Shown here: positions 49,778 to 58,053 of the stretch, piece after piece
Position numbering within the stretch: position 1 is the stretch's first letter
How the letters are laid out: every line of letters begins with the position of its first letter
Assembly: GCA_964448135.1 (NCBI GenBank)
Contig: CAYUVH010000032.1
Coordinates: 1-64,000, forward strand
Source: CAYUVH01 sp964448135
Lineage (GTDB): Bacteria; Verrucomicrobiota; Verrucomicrobiia; Limisphaerales; UBA8199
Length of the DNA stretch: 64,000 bases
Direction: 5' to 3'
Position numbers and translations under genes: made by a program
The notes under the pieces: generated by a model
Told to the model about the DNA's origin: nothing
Database searches by the model: none
The model's input: only the letters and a program-made list of their open reading frames with translations

Positions 49778-50195
49778 CTCGCATGGACTTGCCAATCATT
49801 TGCCCACCGATTCCGGCGTTCAGGTCCAATTGCCTTTGTCCCGAAGGGACATCCGACAATAGCCCACGGTTTCAACCGTGGGTAAGTTATGAGAAGCAAT
49901 CCTCAAGTCCCGAAGGGACGGCCGAAAACAGTCCCGTAGGGACGAAAGAAAATAGCCCAGCGATTCATCGCTGGGTAACCGCCCCACCGAAATTCCCAAG
50001 TCCCGGAGGGACGACAGAAACCCGCGCCAACCGAGCCGCGCTCCTATTCTGTTACGCACGCAATGACGGATTCCGCGCCTGGTCAATGCCCAACCGCGCT
50101 CTTCGTCATTCTGGCTTCGTGCTTCATTCGTCACGTGTCGCGCCGAAGCTTCTTAGCGAAGGCGGATTCGTCATTCGTGCTTCGTCATTCCCTTC
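49778..50195. repeat. Cluster of GTCCCGAAGGGAC palindromes and word-like repeats
   Basis: Four copies of GTCCC(G)(A/T/G)AGGGAC lie at 49838, 49907, 49931 and 50000. They alternate with two longer palindromes (AGCCCACGGT...ACCGTGGGT at 49861-49883 and AGCCCAGCGA...TCGCTGGGT at 49954-49976). From 50060 to 50195 come CGTCATTC/TTCGTCATT words. There is no gene in this 418-base gap between adaptor and pump. Confidence 0.85.
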
Positions 50196-53100
50196 ATGCT
50201 TTCCCGCATCATAAATTTCTCCCTGGCGAACAAACTCCTCGTCCTCCTCGCGACGCTGGCGCTCGTCCTCGGCGGCATCTACGCCGTCCGCCACATCCCG
50301 CTCGACGCCATCCCCGATCAATCGGACGTCCAGGTCATCATCTACACCGAATGGCCCGGTCAGGCCCCGCAGATCGTCCAGGACCAGCTCACCTATCCGA
50401 TTACCACCAAGATGCTTTCCGTCCCCAACGCGAAGGTCGTTCGCGGCTACTCTTTCTACGGTTTCTCCTTCGTTTACGTCATCTTCTCCGACGGCACCGA
50501 TCCCTACTGGGCCCGCAGCCGCGTCCTTGAATACTTGAGCGGACTGAGCGCCCGCCTGCCCGCCGGCGTTTCGCCCACGCTCGGTCCCGACGCCACCGGC
50601 GTCGGCTGGGCCTTCATGTATTCGCTCAACTCCACCAATCGCGATCTCGCCGAACTCCGCTCCATGCAGGATTGGTATCTCCGTTACCAGCTCGCCTCCG
50701 TCGAAGGCGTCGCCGAGGTCGCGTCGGTCGGTGGTTTCGTGAAGCAATACCAGATCACCGTGGACCCCGCGAAACTCCGCGCCTACAACCTCTCCATCTC
50801 CGAGGTCGCCATGGCCGTCAAACGCAGCAACGGCGAAGTCGGCGGCCGCTCCATCGAACTCTCCGAAAAGGAATTCATCCTCCGCGTCAAAGGCTACGTC
50901 CAGAAACTCGACGACCTCCGCAAAGTCACCGTCGGCATGGGTGACCGCGGCGTGCCCATCCTCCTCGGCCAGGTCGCGAACATCGAATTCGGCCCCGAGA
51001 TGCGCCGCGGCATCGCCGAACTGAACGGTGAGGGCGAAACTGTCGGCGGCATCGTCGTCGTCCGCTACGGCGCCAATGCCCGCCAGGTCATCGTGGACGT
51101 GAAGAAAAAACTGGAGGCCGCCATGAAAGGCCTCCCGGCCGACGTTGGACTCTCAATCGCCTACGACCGCAGCGACCTCATCCAACGCGCCGTCCGCACG
51201 CTCGAAGAAAAGCTGCTCGAAGAAAGCCTCGTCGTGGCTCTCGTCTGCATCGCCTTTCTCCTGCACCTGCGCAGTGCCTTCGTCGCCATCATCATTCTCC
51301 CGGTCGCGGTGCTGATGTCCTTCCTCGTCATGTTCGCCCAGGGCATCAGCTCGAACATCATGTCCCTCGGCGGGATCGCCATCGCGATCGGCGCGATGGT
51401 GGACGCCGTGATCATCATGATCGAAAACGCCCACAAACACCTGGAGCATGACCAGGGCAAAAAACTGCATTGGGAAATCATCCGCGACGCTTCCGTCGAA
51501 GTCGGCCCCACGCTTTTCTATTCGCTGCTCGTCATCACCGTTTCGTTCCTCCCCATCTTCATGCTCCAGGAACAATCCGGCCGCCTGTTCAAACCACTCG
51601 CTTTCACCAAGACCTATTCCATGGCGGCCGCCGCGCTGCTTTCCATCACGCTCGCACCGGTGCTCATGGGCTTTTTCATTCGCGGCAAAATCCCGCCCGA
51701 GGAAAAAAATCCCATCAACCGCTTCCTCATCTGGCTGTATCACCCCGCCATTGATTTCGTCATCAAATGGCGCTGGCCCGTCGTCTTCACCGCCGCCGCC
51801 ATCGTCGTCTGGGTTTTCTTCCCCTGGAACAAACTCGTCACGCGCACCCTCCCCGAAGGCAACGCCCGCGAATGGGCGCTCAAAGCCGGCAAATTCTTCC
51901 CCTATCAAAATGTCGGCTCCGAATACATGCCGCCGCTCTACGAAGGCGATCTCCTCTACATGCCGACCACCTTCCCCGGCATCTCGCCCACCAAGGCCCG
52001 CGAAATCATCCAGGTCACCGACAAAATCATCAAAAGCTTTCCCGAAGTTCACAATGTCTTCGGCAAAATCGGCCGCGCCGAAACCGCCACCGACCCCGCC
52101 CCCTTCGACATGATCGAAACCACCATCATGCTCAAGCCGGAGGACCAGTGGCCGGTCGTGGACATCAAGGACGACTCCGGCCATGTCATCGCCCACCGCC
52201 GTCGCACGCCGGACGAACTCGCCGACGCCATGAACGCCGCGCTGCAGATTCCCGGCCTCAACAACGCCTGGACCATGCCCATCAAGACGCGCATCGACAT
52301 GCTCGCCACCGGCATCAAAACCCCCATCGGCATCAAAGTCGCCGGTTCCGATCTCGCCGAACTCGAACGCGTCGCCTCCGAAATCGAAGCCGTCGTCAAA
52401 GGCGTCCCCGGCACCCTCAGCGCCTTTGCCGAGCGCACCATGGGCGGCAACTACGTCGAGTTCAACATTGATCGCGACGCCATCGCCCGCTACGGCCTGA
52501 ATGTCGGCGACGTCCAGGAAGTTCTCGAAGTCGCCCTCGGCGGCATGCCGCTCACCACTACCGTCGAAGGCCTCGAACGCTACGCGGTGAACCTCCGTTA
52601 CAGCCGCGACTTCCGCGAAAACCTCGGCGCCCTCCGCGAAATCACCATCCCCACGCCCACCGGCGCGCAGATTCCCCTCGACCAGGTCGCCACCATCGAA
52701 ACTGTCCACGCCCCCATGGGCATCAAAAGCGAAGCCGCTGTCCCCAACGCCTGGATTTACGTGGACGTCAAAGGCGTGGACCTCGGCACCTATGTCCAGA
52801 TGGCCATGCGCGCCGTCAACGAAGACGTCGCCAATGGCACCATCAAGCTCCCGCCTGGCTACAACATCTTCTGGAGCGGCCAGTACGAATACATGCTTCG
52901 TGCCCGCGAACGCTTCATGGTCGTCATCCCGCTCACACTCCTCATCATTATCCTGATCATCTACCTCAACACCCGCTCCGCCGTCAAAACCGCCATCGTC
53001 ATGCTCGCGGTCCCGTTCTCTCTCGTCGGCGCATTCGGTATCCTTGCCCTCTTCCACTACAACCTCAGCGTCGCCGTCTGGGTCGGCATCATCGCCCTCG

Positions 53101-53453
53101 CCGGCCTCGACGCCGAAACCGGCGTTGTCATGCTCCTCTACCTCGACCTCGCCCATGCCCAATGGACCAAGGACGGCAAAATGCGCAACCTCACCGACCT
53201 CCGCGACGCCATCTACCACGGCGCGGTGAAACGCGTCCGCCCCAAAGCCATGACTGCCTGCGTCATCATCGCCGGCCTCGCCCCCATCCTCTGGAGCCAC
53301 GGCACCGGCGCCGACGTCATGAAACGCATCGCCACCCCCATGGTCGGCGGCGTCATCACCTCCACCCTCATGGAACTCCTCGTCTACCCCGCCATCTACT
53401 ACCTCTGGCGCTCCCGCGCCATAAATTCGAAAGTGCGCGAAATCGCTCAATAA
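50196..53453 (+). CDS. Heavy-metal efflux RND pump, CusA/CzcA family, 1085 aa
   Basis: This is the inner-membrane proton-driven pump of the tripartite system. The N-terminus (FSLANKLLVLLATLALVLGG) and ADAIPDQSDVQVIIYTEWPG-like segment (here LDAIPDQSDVQ) are family signatures. Two blocks of six helices follow (GGIAIAIGAMVDAVIIMIEN in TM4, carrying the acidic relay residue), along with large periplasmic loops and a second half with LAGLDAETGVVMLLYLDLA. CusA-like rather than AcrB-like. Metal specificity (Cu/Ag versus Zn/Co/Cd) is not resolved by eye. It follows the adaptor after a repeat-filled gap. Confidence 0.95.
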   Translation: MLSRIINFSLANKLLVLLATLALVLGGIYAVRHIPLDAIPDQSDVQVIIYTEWPGQAPQIVQDQLTYPITTKMLSVPNAKVVRGYSFYGFSFVYVIFSDGTDPYWARSRVLEYLSGLSARLPAGVSPTLGPDATGVGWAFMYSLNSTNRDLAELRSMQDWYLRYQLASVEGVAEVASVGGFVKQYQITVDPAKLRAYNLSISEVAMAVKRSNGEVGGRSIELSEKEFILRVKGYVQKLDDLRKVTVGMGDRGVPILLGQVANIEFGPEMRRGIAELNGEGETVGGIVVVRYGANARQVIVDVKKKLEAAMKGLPADVGLSIAYDRSDLIQRAVRTLEEKLLEESLVVALVCIAFLLHLRSAFVAIIILPVAVLMSFLVMFAQGISSNIMSLGGIAIAIGAMVDAVIIMIENAHKHLEHDQGKKLHWEIIRDASVEVGPTLFYSLLVITVSFLPIFMLQEQSGRLFKPLAFTKTYSMAAAALLSITLAPVLMGFFIRGKIPPEEKNPINRFLIWLYHPAIDFVIKWRWPVVFTAAAIVVWVFFPWNKLVTRTLPEGNAREWALKAGKFFPYQNVGSEYMPPLYEGDLLYMPTTFPGISPTKAREIIQVTDKIIKSFPEVHNVFGKIGRAETATDPAPFDMIETTIMLKPEDQWPVVDIKDDSGHVIAHRRRTPDELADAMNAALQIPGLNNAWTMPIKTRIDMLATGIKTPIGIKVAGSDLAELERVASEIEAVVKGVPGTLSAFAERTMGGNYVEFNIDRDAIARYGLNVGDVQEVLEVALGGMPLTTTVEGLERYAVNLRYSRDFRENLGALREITIPTPTGAQIPLDQVATIETVHAPMGIKSEAAVPNAWIYVDVKGVDLGTYVQMAMRAVNEDVANGTIKLPPGYNIFWSGQYEYMLRARERFMVVIPLTLLIIILIIYLNTRSAVKTAIVMLAVPFSLVGAFGILALFHYNLSVAVWVGIIALAGLDAETGVVMLLYLDLAHAQWTKDGKMRNLTDLRDAIYHGAVKRVRPKAMTACVIIAGLAPILWSHGTGADVMKRIATPMVGGVITSTLMELLVYPAIYYLWRSRAINSKVREIAQ

Positions 53454-53519
53454 GTGGCAGGCCGGGAGCCCCACCCGCCACGAACTTGTAGGCCGGGTGC
53501 CCTCACCCGGCGCTCCGGC
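53454..53519. repeat. GCCGGGTG/CACCCGGC hairpin between converging genes
   Basis: GCCGGGTG at 53492-53499 and CACCCGGC at 53504-53511 form a perfect eight-base stem. It is preceded by a similar but weaker GGCCGGGAGCCCCACCCG copy at 53460-53476. It may act as a transcription barrier for both converging genes. Confidence 0.6.
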
Positions 53520-54239
53520 TTACTTCCGTCTAATCGCACGTTTCACGGCTCGTACAACCTTCCGCACTTTGTCGCCATACCGCTGCTCCCCTTCCGCTTC
53601 CAAACGCTCAAAGTCCGGATGCTGTAAAATCGGCGCCTCCACCTTCAGCCCAGCCGAATTGTCTTTGATCGCCCCGCTCAACGCGGCGGTGATGCCATTC
53701 ATCTCGTCCAACCGCCGCCGCAGCTCTTCCTCCGACCGATCCGGCCAGTATCCACCCTCATCGTTAATCTCCACGCCCACCCCCAGCTCACGCCAGATAC
53801 CCAGCAACTCGAACACGGTTTGGTGGCACTTCAGAAAATAATCCCAGCCGTGGAGGCCGGCGTATTGGGTCTTGCAGGCGTGGTGAAGTCGCCATTTGTC
53901 ACCCACTCGTGTAGGCAGCTTTCGGCCCTGGGATTTGATCTCGCTTGGATACCGGCACAGACCCAGGAGCATGTTTTCGCAATCCCTTCCCAAGCCGACG
54001 CTGAACGCGTATCCAATTTGCGGTGGCACATCAGCGAACGTTCTTTCATCGTCCGACTCCCCTTCACCCAATACCCACTCATGAGCCAGCGGAAAATCCG
54101 GCTCGATTTCCAGCACCGGCGCAACCGATGCCACCGCCGCGCGCTGCGTCAGCGCATGCGCCCGCTCCACCAGCGCGCGAATCTCCTCGCTCTTGCTCTG
54201 CCCGGCAAACGTGAGGGTGTAATGAACCGTGAGACCCAT
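53520..54239 (-). CDS. Conserved hypothetical protein, 239 aa
   Basis: The ATG at 54237-54239 (MGLTVHYTLTFAG) is preferred. The frame stays open to 54407, but that extension is AT-rich and lacks coding character. The protein is soluble: an early SEEIRALVERAHALTQRAA helix, acidic strands, HHACKTQYAG, a Trp/Tyr-rich middle (VGVEINDEGGYWPDR) and a basic tail. I recall similar proteins of unknown function in this phylum. Its upstream region contains the palindrome ACGTTAACGTTAAC at 54373-54386. Confidence 0.65.
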   Translation of the reverse strand: MGLTVHYTLTFAGQSKSEEIRALVERAHALTQRAAVASVAPVLEIEPDFPLAHEWVLGEGESDDERTFADVPPQIGYAFSVGLGRDCENMLLGLCRYPSEIKSQGRKLPTRVGDKWRLHHACKTQYAGLHGWDYFLKCHQTVFELLGIWRELGVGVEINDEGGYWPDRSEEELRRRLDEMNGITAALSGAIKDNSAGLKVEAPILQHPDFERLEAEGEQRYGDKVRKVVRAVKRAIRRK

Positions 54240-54436
54240 TGGAAAACCGGCACAGTCTGGATTGCCTCCGGCTTTGGTTAACTTGAGTAATTTAGTGGAA
54301 GAAAGTTTCAGTTTTGCCACTATTTCGCATGTAATTCCCTGATCATATTGCAATTTTACAATATTTTCCATCACGTTAACGTTAACTTTTTCAAAAACCA
54401 GTCTCATACTCTAAAACCTTCTCCTTTTCCAATCGA

Positions 54437-54561
54437 ATGTAACCGATACGGCTACTTTGTAACTGATGTGTAACCGCAAATGTAACCGATAAAACATCAA
54501 TTTTAGTCAATGTTTATGCGGGTTGTAACCGTGTAACCGATAAAATGGGGGTATATACCCC
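54437..54561 (+). promoter_or_regulatory. GTAACC-box/palindrome module upstream of ilvB
   Basis: Five GTAACC hexamers plus one GTAACT variant lie between 54437 and 54540, followed by the perfect palindrome GGGGTATATACCCC at 54548-54561. The promoter and leader of ilvB come next. Over about 90 bases the reverse complement aligns with 22011-22110. These are probably operator sites for an unidentified regulator. Confidence 0.7.
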
Positions 54562-54591
54562 TCTGACCCCTAAGCCCGCCAAAATCCTCCC

Positions 54592-54621
54592 TTGACCCCG
54601 GTCTCCCTTCTCGGCTAAACT
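54592..54621 (+). promoter_or_regulatory. Sigma70-like promoter of the ilvB leader
   Basis: TTGACC (-35, 54592-54597), an 18-base spacer and TAAACT (-10, 54616-54621) give a good match to the consensus. The expected start is about 54627-54629, that is, at or next to the ATG of the leader peptide, so the leader mRNA would have little or no 5' untranslated region. Confidence 0.6.
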
Positions 54622-54628
54622 CTCCCCA

Positions 54629-54703
54629 ATGTCAGTGAATTATCGACAAGTAGTCCTGCAGGTCGTCGTCGTAAGCGACGCCGTTGGCGCTTGTCGAGGA
54701 TAA
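54629..54703 (+). CDS. Valine-rich leader peptide of the ilvB attenuator, 24 aa
   Basis: ATG at 54629 and TAA at 54701 frame 24 codons, eight for valine and one for leucine. Six of these nine are packed into codons 8-15 (VVLQVVVV). No Shine-Dalgarno sequence precedes it; transcription probably begins at the ATG. It sits between a promoter and an intrinsic terminator upstream of acetolactate synthase, the arrangement of the ilv leader peptides of enteric bacteria. When charged tRNA-Val is scarce the ribosome would stall in the valine run and alter RNA folding downstream. Confidence 0.75.
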   Translation: MSVNYRQVVLQVVVVSDAVGACRG

Positions 54704-54719
54704 CTCGAATTTCGACAAG

Positions 54720-54752
54720 AACCCACGGCTGGCAACGGTCGTGGGTTTTTTT
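54720..54752 (+). terminator. Intrinsic terminator (attenuator) before ilvB
   Basis: AACCCACG at 54720-54727 pairs with CGTGGGTT at 54740-54747, followed by a run of seven T (54746-54752). A competing pairing is possible between GCCGTTG (54680-54686) and CAACGGT (54733-54739). A perfect eight-base hairpin CTTGTCGA/TCGACAAG (54690-54697 with 54712-54719) lies just upstream, and a CGTCG/CGACG hairpin (54667-54680) overlaps the valine codons. Confidence 0.85.
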
Positions 54753-54791
54753 GCATCCACGCCGGACCGCCATAACCTAAGAAAGAGCAGT

Positions 54792-56669
54792 ATGAGCAAG
54801 ACAACCGAAACAGCCAAAAAGGCGCCCGCCGCGAAGAAACACGAAGTGGGCCCGACGATGTCCGGCAGCGAAATCCTCGTGGCGTGCCTCGAGCGCGAGG
54901 GCGTGGATACCATCTTCGCCTATCCCGGCGGCGCGAGCATGGAAATCCACCAGGCGCTCACCAAATCCAAAAAGATCCGCACCATTCTCCCGCGCCACGA
55001 GCAGGGCGGCTCCTTCGCCGCCGAAGGCTACGCCCGCGCCACCGGCCGCGCCGGCGTTTGCATGGCCACCAGCGGCCCCGGCGCAACGAATCTCGTGACC
55101 GGCATCGCCGATGCCTACATGGATTCCGTGCCCCTCGTGGCCATCACCGGCCAGGTGCCCCAGGCCATGATCGGCAAGGGCGGTTTCCAGGAGACGGACA
55201 TCTACGGCATGACGCTCCCGATCGTGAAGCACAGCTATCTGATCACGAACGTGAACGACATTCCGCGCATCGTCAAAGAAGCGTTCTACCTGGCCACGTC
55301 CGGCCGGCCCGGCCCGGTGCTCGTGGACCTGCCGAAGAACATCCAGCAATCCCGGACCCAGCCCGTGTTCCCGACCGAGGTGAACATCCGCGGCTACGAC
55401 GCCGATCCTCGTGCCAGCGACCTCGCGCTGAACGAAATCATCGGCCTCATCGAAAAATCCGAGCGCCCGGTGCTCTACGTGGGCGGCGGCATCATCTCCG
55501 GCAACGCGAGCGAGGAATTGCGCAAGTTCGCCGAGGCCACCCAGATCCCCGTCACCACGACGATCATGGGCTGCGGCGCGTTCCCCGAGAGCAGTCCGCT
55601 TTCCCTGCGCTGGCTCGGCATGCACGGCGCCGCCTACGCAAATTGGGCCGTGAACGGCGAATTCGAGCATCGTCAGAATGCGAACGATCCAATGAAGCAA
55701 ATCGCGCCCGGCGCGGACCTGCTCCTGGCGTTCGGCGTGCGTTTCGACGACCGCGTGACCGGCAAGGTGGACAAGTTTTGCGAGAAGGGCACGATTGTGC
55801 ACCTGGACATCGACGCCTCCGAGCTCAACAAGAACAAACCCGCGCACCTGCCGATTGTGAGCGACGTGAAATACGCGCTCGGCCGGCTCTCCGACATGGT
55901 GAAGCGGCAGCCAATCCAGAAGAAGTTCACTGCGTGGCACAAGCAGATTGGCGAGTGGAAGAAGCGCGCGCCGTTCGGTTATGCCGTCACCGAGGAAGTG
56001 GCCAAGTCCGATCACATGCAGGATCATCTCAAGGGCCGGGAAAGCGAAGTCATCCTGCCGCAGATGGCGATCGAGATGCTCTATGAACTGTCGAAGGGCG
56101 ACGCAATCATCACGACTGGCGTGGGCCAGCATCAGATGTGGGCCGGCCAGTTCTATCGCTTCAAATTCCCGCGTCAGCTCCTCACCAGCGCCGGCCTCGG
56201 CGCCATGGGCTATGGTTATCCCGCCGCCTTGGGTGCTAAAGTGGCCTGCCCGGACCGTGAAGTGGTTGACATTGACGGCGACGGCTCCTTCCTGATGAAC
56301 ATCCAGGAACTCGCCACCGCGCACATCGAGAAAATCGCCGCCAAGGCGCTGGTGCTGAACAACCAGCACCTCGGCATGGTGGTGCAATGGGAAGACCGCT
56401 TTTTCGACAAGAATCGCGGCCACACCTATCTCGGCGATCCCGATAACCGCAAATCCATTTACCCCGATTACGTCGCCATGTGCGCGAGCTTCAACGTGAA
56501 GTGCGAGCGCGTGATGTACAAGAAGGACCTCAAGGCCGCCATGCAACGCATGCTCGACTCGAAGGAACCGTATGTGCTCGACGTGATCGTGCCCTACACG
56601 GAACACGTGCTGCCGTTCATCCCCGCCGGCCGCACCGTCGCCGACATGATCTGGCAGCCGCCGGCGTAA
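54792..56669 (+). CDS. ilvB: Acetolactate synthase large subunit, 625 aa
   Basis: The enzyme makes 2-acetolactate or 2-acetohydroxybutyrate for valine, leucine and isoleucine using thiamine diphosphate and FAD. After an Ala/Lys-rich extension (residues 1-25) come the catalytic Glu region (IFAYPGGASMEIH, RHEQGGSFAAEGYA), the FAD-side segment (GGGIISGNASEELRKF; LMW-like GCGAFPE) and the TPP/Mg motif IDGDGSFLMN ... LVLNNQHLGMVVQWE. The start at 54792 has an AGAAAGAG purine tract upstream and lies 39 bases past the attenuator T-run. No ilvN regulatory subunit follows; the next gene is apgM. Confidence 0.96.
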   Translation: MSKTTETAKKAPAAKKHEVGPTMSGSEILVACLEREGVDTIFAYPGGASMEIHQALTKSKKIRTILPRHEQGGSFAAEGYARATGRAGVCMATSGPGATNLVTGIADAYMDSVPLVAITGQVPQAMIGKGGFQETDIYGMTLPIVKHSYLITNVNDIPRIVKEAFYLATSGRPGPVLVDLPKNIQQSRTQPVFPTEVNIRGYDADPRASDLALNEIIGLIEKSERPVLYVGGGIISGNASEELRKFAEATQIPVTTTIMGCGAFPESSPLSLRWLGMHGAAYANWAVNGEFEHRQNANDPMKQIAPGADLLLAFGVRFDDRVTGKVDKFCEKGTIVHLDIDASELNKNKPAHLPIVSDVKYALGRLSDMVKRQPIQKKFTAWHKQIGEWKKRAPFGYAVTEEVAKSDHMQDHLKGRESEVILPQMAIEMLYELSKGDAIITTGVGQHQMWAGQFYRFKFPRQLLTSAGLGAMGYGYPAALGAKVACPDREVVDIDGDGSFLMNIQELATAHIEKIAAKALVLNNQHLGMVVQWEDRFFDKNRGHTYLGDPDNRKSIYPDYVAMCASFNVKCERVMYKKDLKAAMQRMLDSKEPYVLDVIVPYTEHVLPFIPAGRTVADMIWQPPA

Positions 56670-56683
56670 CCGCCGGACAGAGC

Positions 56684-56797
56684 GGAGCGTGGCCGTCCCG
56701 GCCACAGCAACTCCGAAAGACCCGCAATCGGGCGTCTTGGGTAAACTGGACGCTCGACCGCGGATGTTCGTTGCTGCGCCCGGGACGGGCGCGCTCC
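56684..56797. repeat. 114-bp element with imperfect terminal inverted repeats
   Basis: The two ends read inward as GGAGCGTGGCCGTCCCGGCC(ACAGCAAC) and, from the other strand, GGAGCGCGCCCGTCCCGGGC(GCAGCAAC). This is a terminal inverted repeat of about 28 bases around a 58-base core. It lies between ilvB and apgM. The form suggests a MITE-like or REP-type element without its own gene. Confidence 0.75.
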
Positions 56798-56813
56798 GAC
56801 AACGAAGATTTTT

Positions 56814-58037
56814 ATGAACATTGATGCGCTGTATTCCGAACTGACTCTCAAAACCAAAGCCAAACTCGCCCTCGTCGTCATGGACGGCGTCGGTGATCTC
56901 GCCACCCGCGAGCAGGGCTACCTCACGCCGCTCGAAGCGGCGGTGACCCCAAACCTCGACGCCCTCAGCAAGGACTCGGCCCAGGGCCGGATGATCCCCG
57001 TCGCACCTGGTATCACACCCGGCAGCGGCCCTGGACACCTCGGATTGTTCGGCTACGACCCTCTCGAATATCAAGTCGGACGCGGCGTCATCGAAGCGCT
57101 CGGCCTCGGCCTCGAACTCAAGCCCGGCGACGTCTGCGCCCGCGCCAATTTCGCGACGCTGGACGCCAAAGGCATCGTCACCGATCGCCGCGCCGGACGC
57201 ATCCCGACCGAGACTTGCGAACGCCTCTGTGCGCTCCTCGCTTCGAAAGTCAAAAAGATCGGCGACACCCAGGTCATCATTCGCGCCGGCAAAGAGCATC
57301 GCTTTGTCGTCGTCTTCCGTGGCAAAGGCCTTGAAGGCCCGCTCACGGATGCCGATCCGAATCGTGAAGGACTCCCGATCCCGACGGTGAAGCCGCGCAA
57401 CGCCAAGAGCGCCAAACAGAAGAAGATGGCGAAGCTCATCGCCGCCTTCTACAAGCAGGCGCTCCCGGTGCTCGCGAAGGAAAAGCCGGCGAACGGTTTC
57501 CTCATGCGCGGCATCGCGCACCAGCCGCATCTGCCATTATTCCAAGATCGGTATCTCCTCCGGCCCGCCGCGCTCGCCGTTTACCCGATGTACAAGGGTC
57601 TCGCGCAACTCGTCGGCATGAAGAAAATCGAAGGGCCGCAGACCATTCGCGAGCAATTCGAACGCTACGTGGCGGAATACGACAATTTCGATTTCTTTTT
57701 CATCCACTTCAAATACACGGACAAGTACGGCGAAGACGGGAACTTCGAGGCGAAGAAGAAGGCCATCGAGGAATTCGACGCCGCGTTACCGGTGCTCCTG
57801 GGCAAGAAGCCGGACGTCCTCGTGATCACCGGCGATCATTCCACTCCGTGCGCCATGCACGGTCATTCGTGGCATCCGCAGCCGGTTCTGTTGCACTCCG
57901 CGATTTCCGGCTCTGACAAGCTGGATCGCTTCACTGAGACCGGAGCGAATCAGGGATCGTTGGGCGTTTTTCCCGCGAAGGATCTAATGCGTCTCATGCA
58001 GGCGAACGCGAAGATGTTCGACAAGTACGGCGCGTAA
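56814..58037 (+). CDS. apgM: 2,3-bisphosphoglycerate-independent phosphoglycerate mutase, archaeal type
   Basis: The enzyme interconverts 3- and 2-phosphoglycerate. Metal-binding and catalytic motifs of the alkaline-phosphatase-like fold are present: VVMDGVGDLATR, the Ser-containing TPGSGPGHLGLFGYDP, FFIHFKYTDKYGEDGN and ITGDHSTPCAMHGHSWHPQP. The 407-residue length matches ApgM rather than the longer GpmI. It starts 17 bases after the inverted-repeat element and converges with the giant protease gene. Confidence 0.95.
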   Translation: MNIDALYSELTLKTKAKLALVVMDGVGDLATREQGYLTPLEAAVTPNLDALSKDSAQGRMIPVAPGITPGSGPGHLGLFGYDPLEYQVGRGVIEALGLGLELKPGDVCARANFATLDAKGIVTDRRAGRIPTETCERLCALLASKVKKIGDTQVIIRAGKEHRFVVVFRGKGLEGPLTDADPNREGLPIPTVKPRNAKSAKQKKMAKLIAAFYKQALPVLAKEKPANGFLMRGIAHQPHLPLFQDRYLLRPAALAVYPMYKGLAQLVGMKKIEGPQTIREQFERYVAEYDNFDFFFIHFKYTDKYGEDGNFEAKKKAIEEFDAALPVLLGKKPDVLVITGDHSTPCAMHGHSWHPQPVLLHSAISGSDKLDRFTETGANQGSLGVFPAKDLMRLMQANAKMFDKYGA

Positions 58038-58053
58038 CTGGGTCTGGAGTTTT

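Noticed and set aside
49838..50012. Possible CRISPR array
   Set aside because: The repeated units are palindromes of two kinds with irregular, non-unique spacing and no cas genes nearby.
51153..53474. 773-codon minus-strand frame
   Set aside because: Antisense shadow of the CusA/CzcA pump gene; Asp/Gly/His-rich with no domain.
54240..54407. N-terminal extension of the gene at 53520 to an upstream ATG
   Set aside because: The added stretch is AT-rich, lacks the composition of the rest of the gene, and a conserved-looking start (MGLTVHY) begins at 54239.
54684..54791. N-terminal extension of IlvB to 54684
   Set aside because: It would read through the attenuator hairpin and T-run; the ATG at 54792 is preceded by a purine tract and begins the plausible protein.
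54777..57530. 917-codon open frame on the minus strand
   Set aside because: It runs antisense through ilvB and apgM, both certain genes. Its His/Arg/Gly-rich composition is typical of the antisense frame of high-GC coding DNA.
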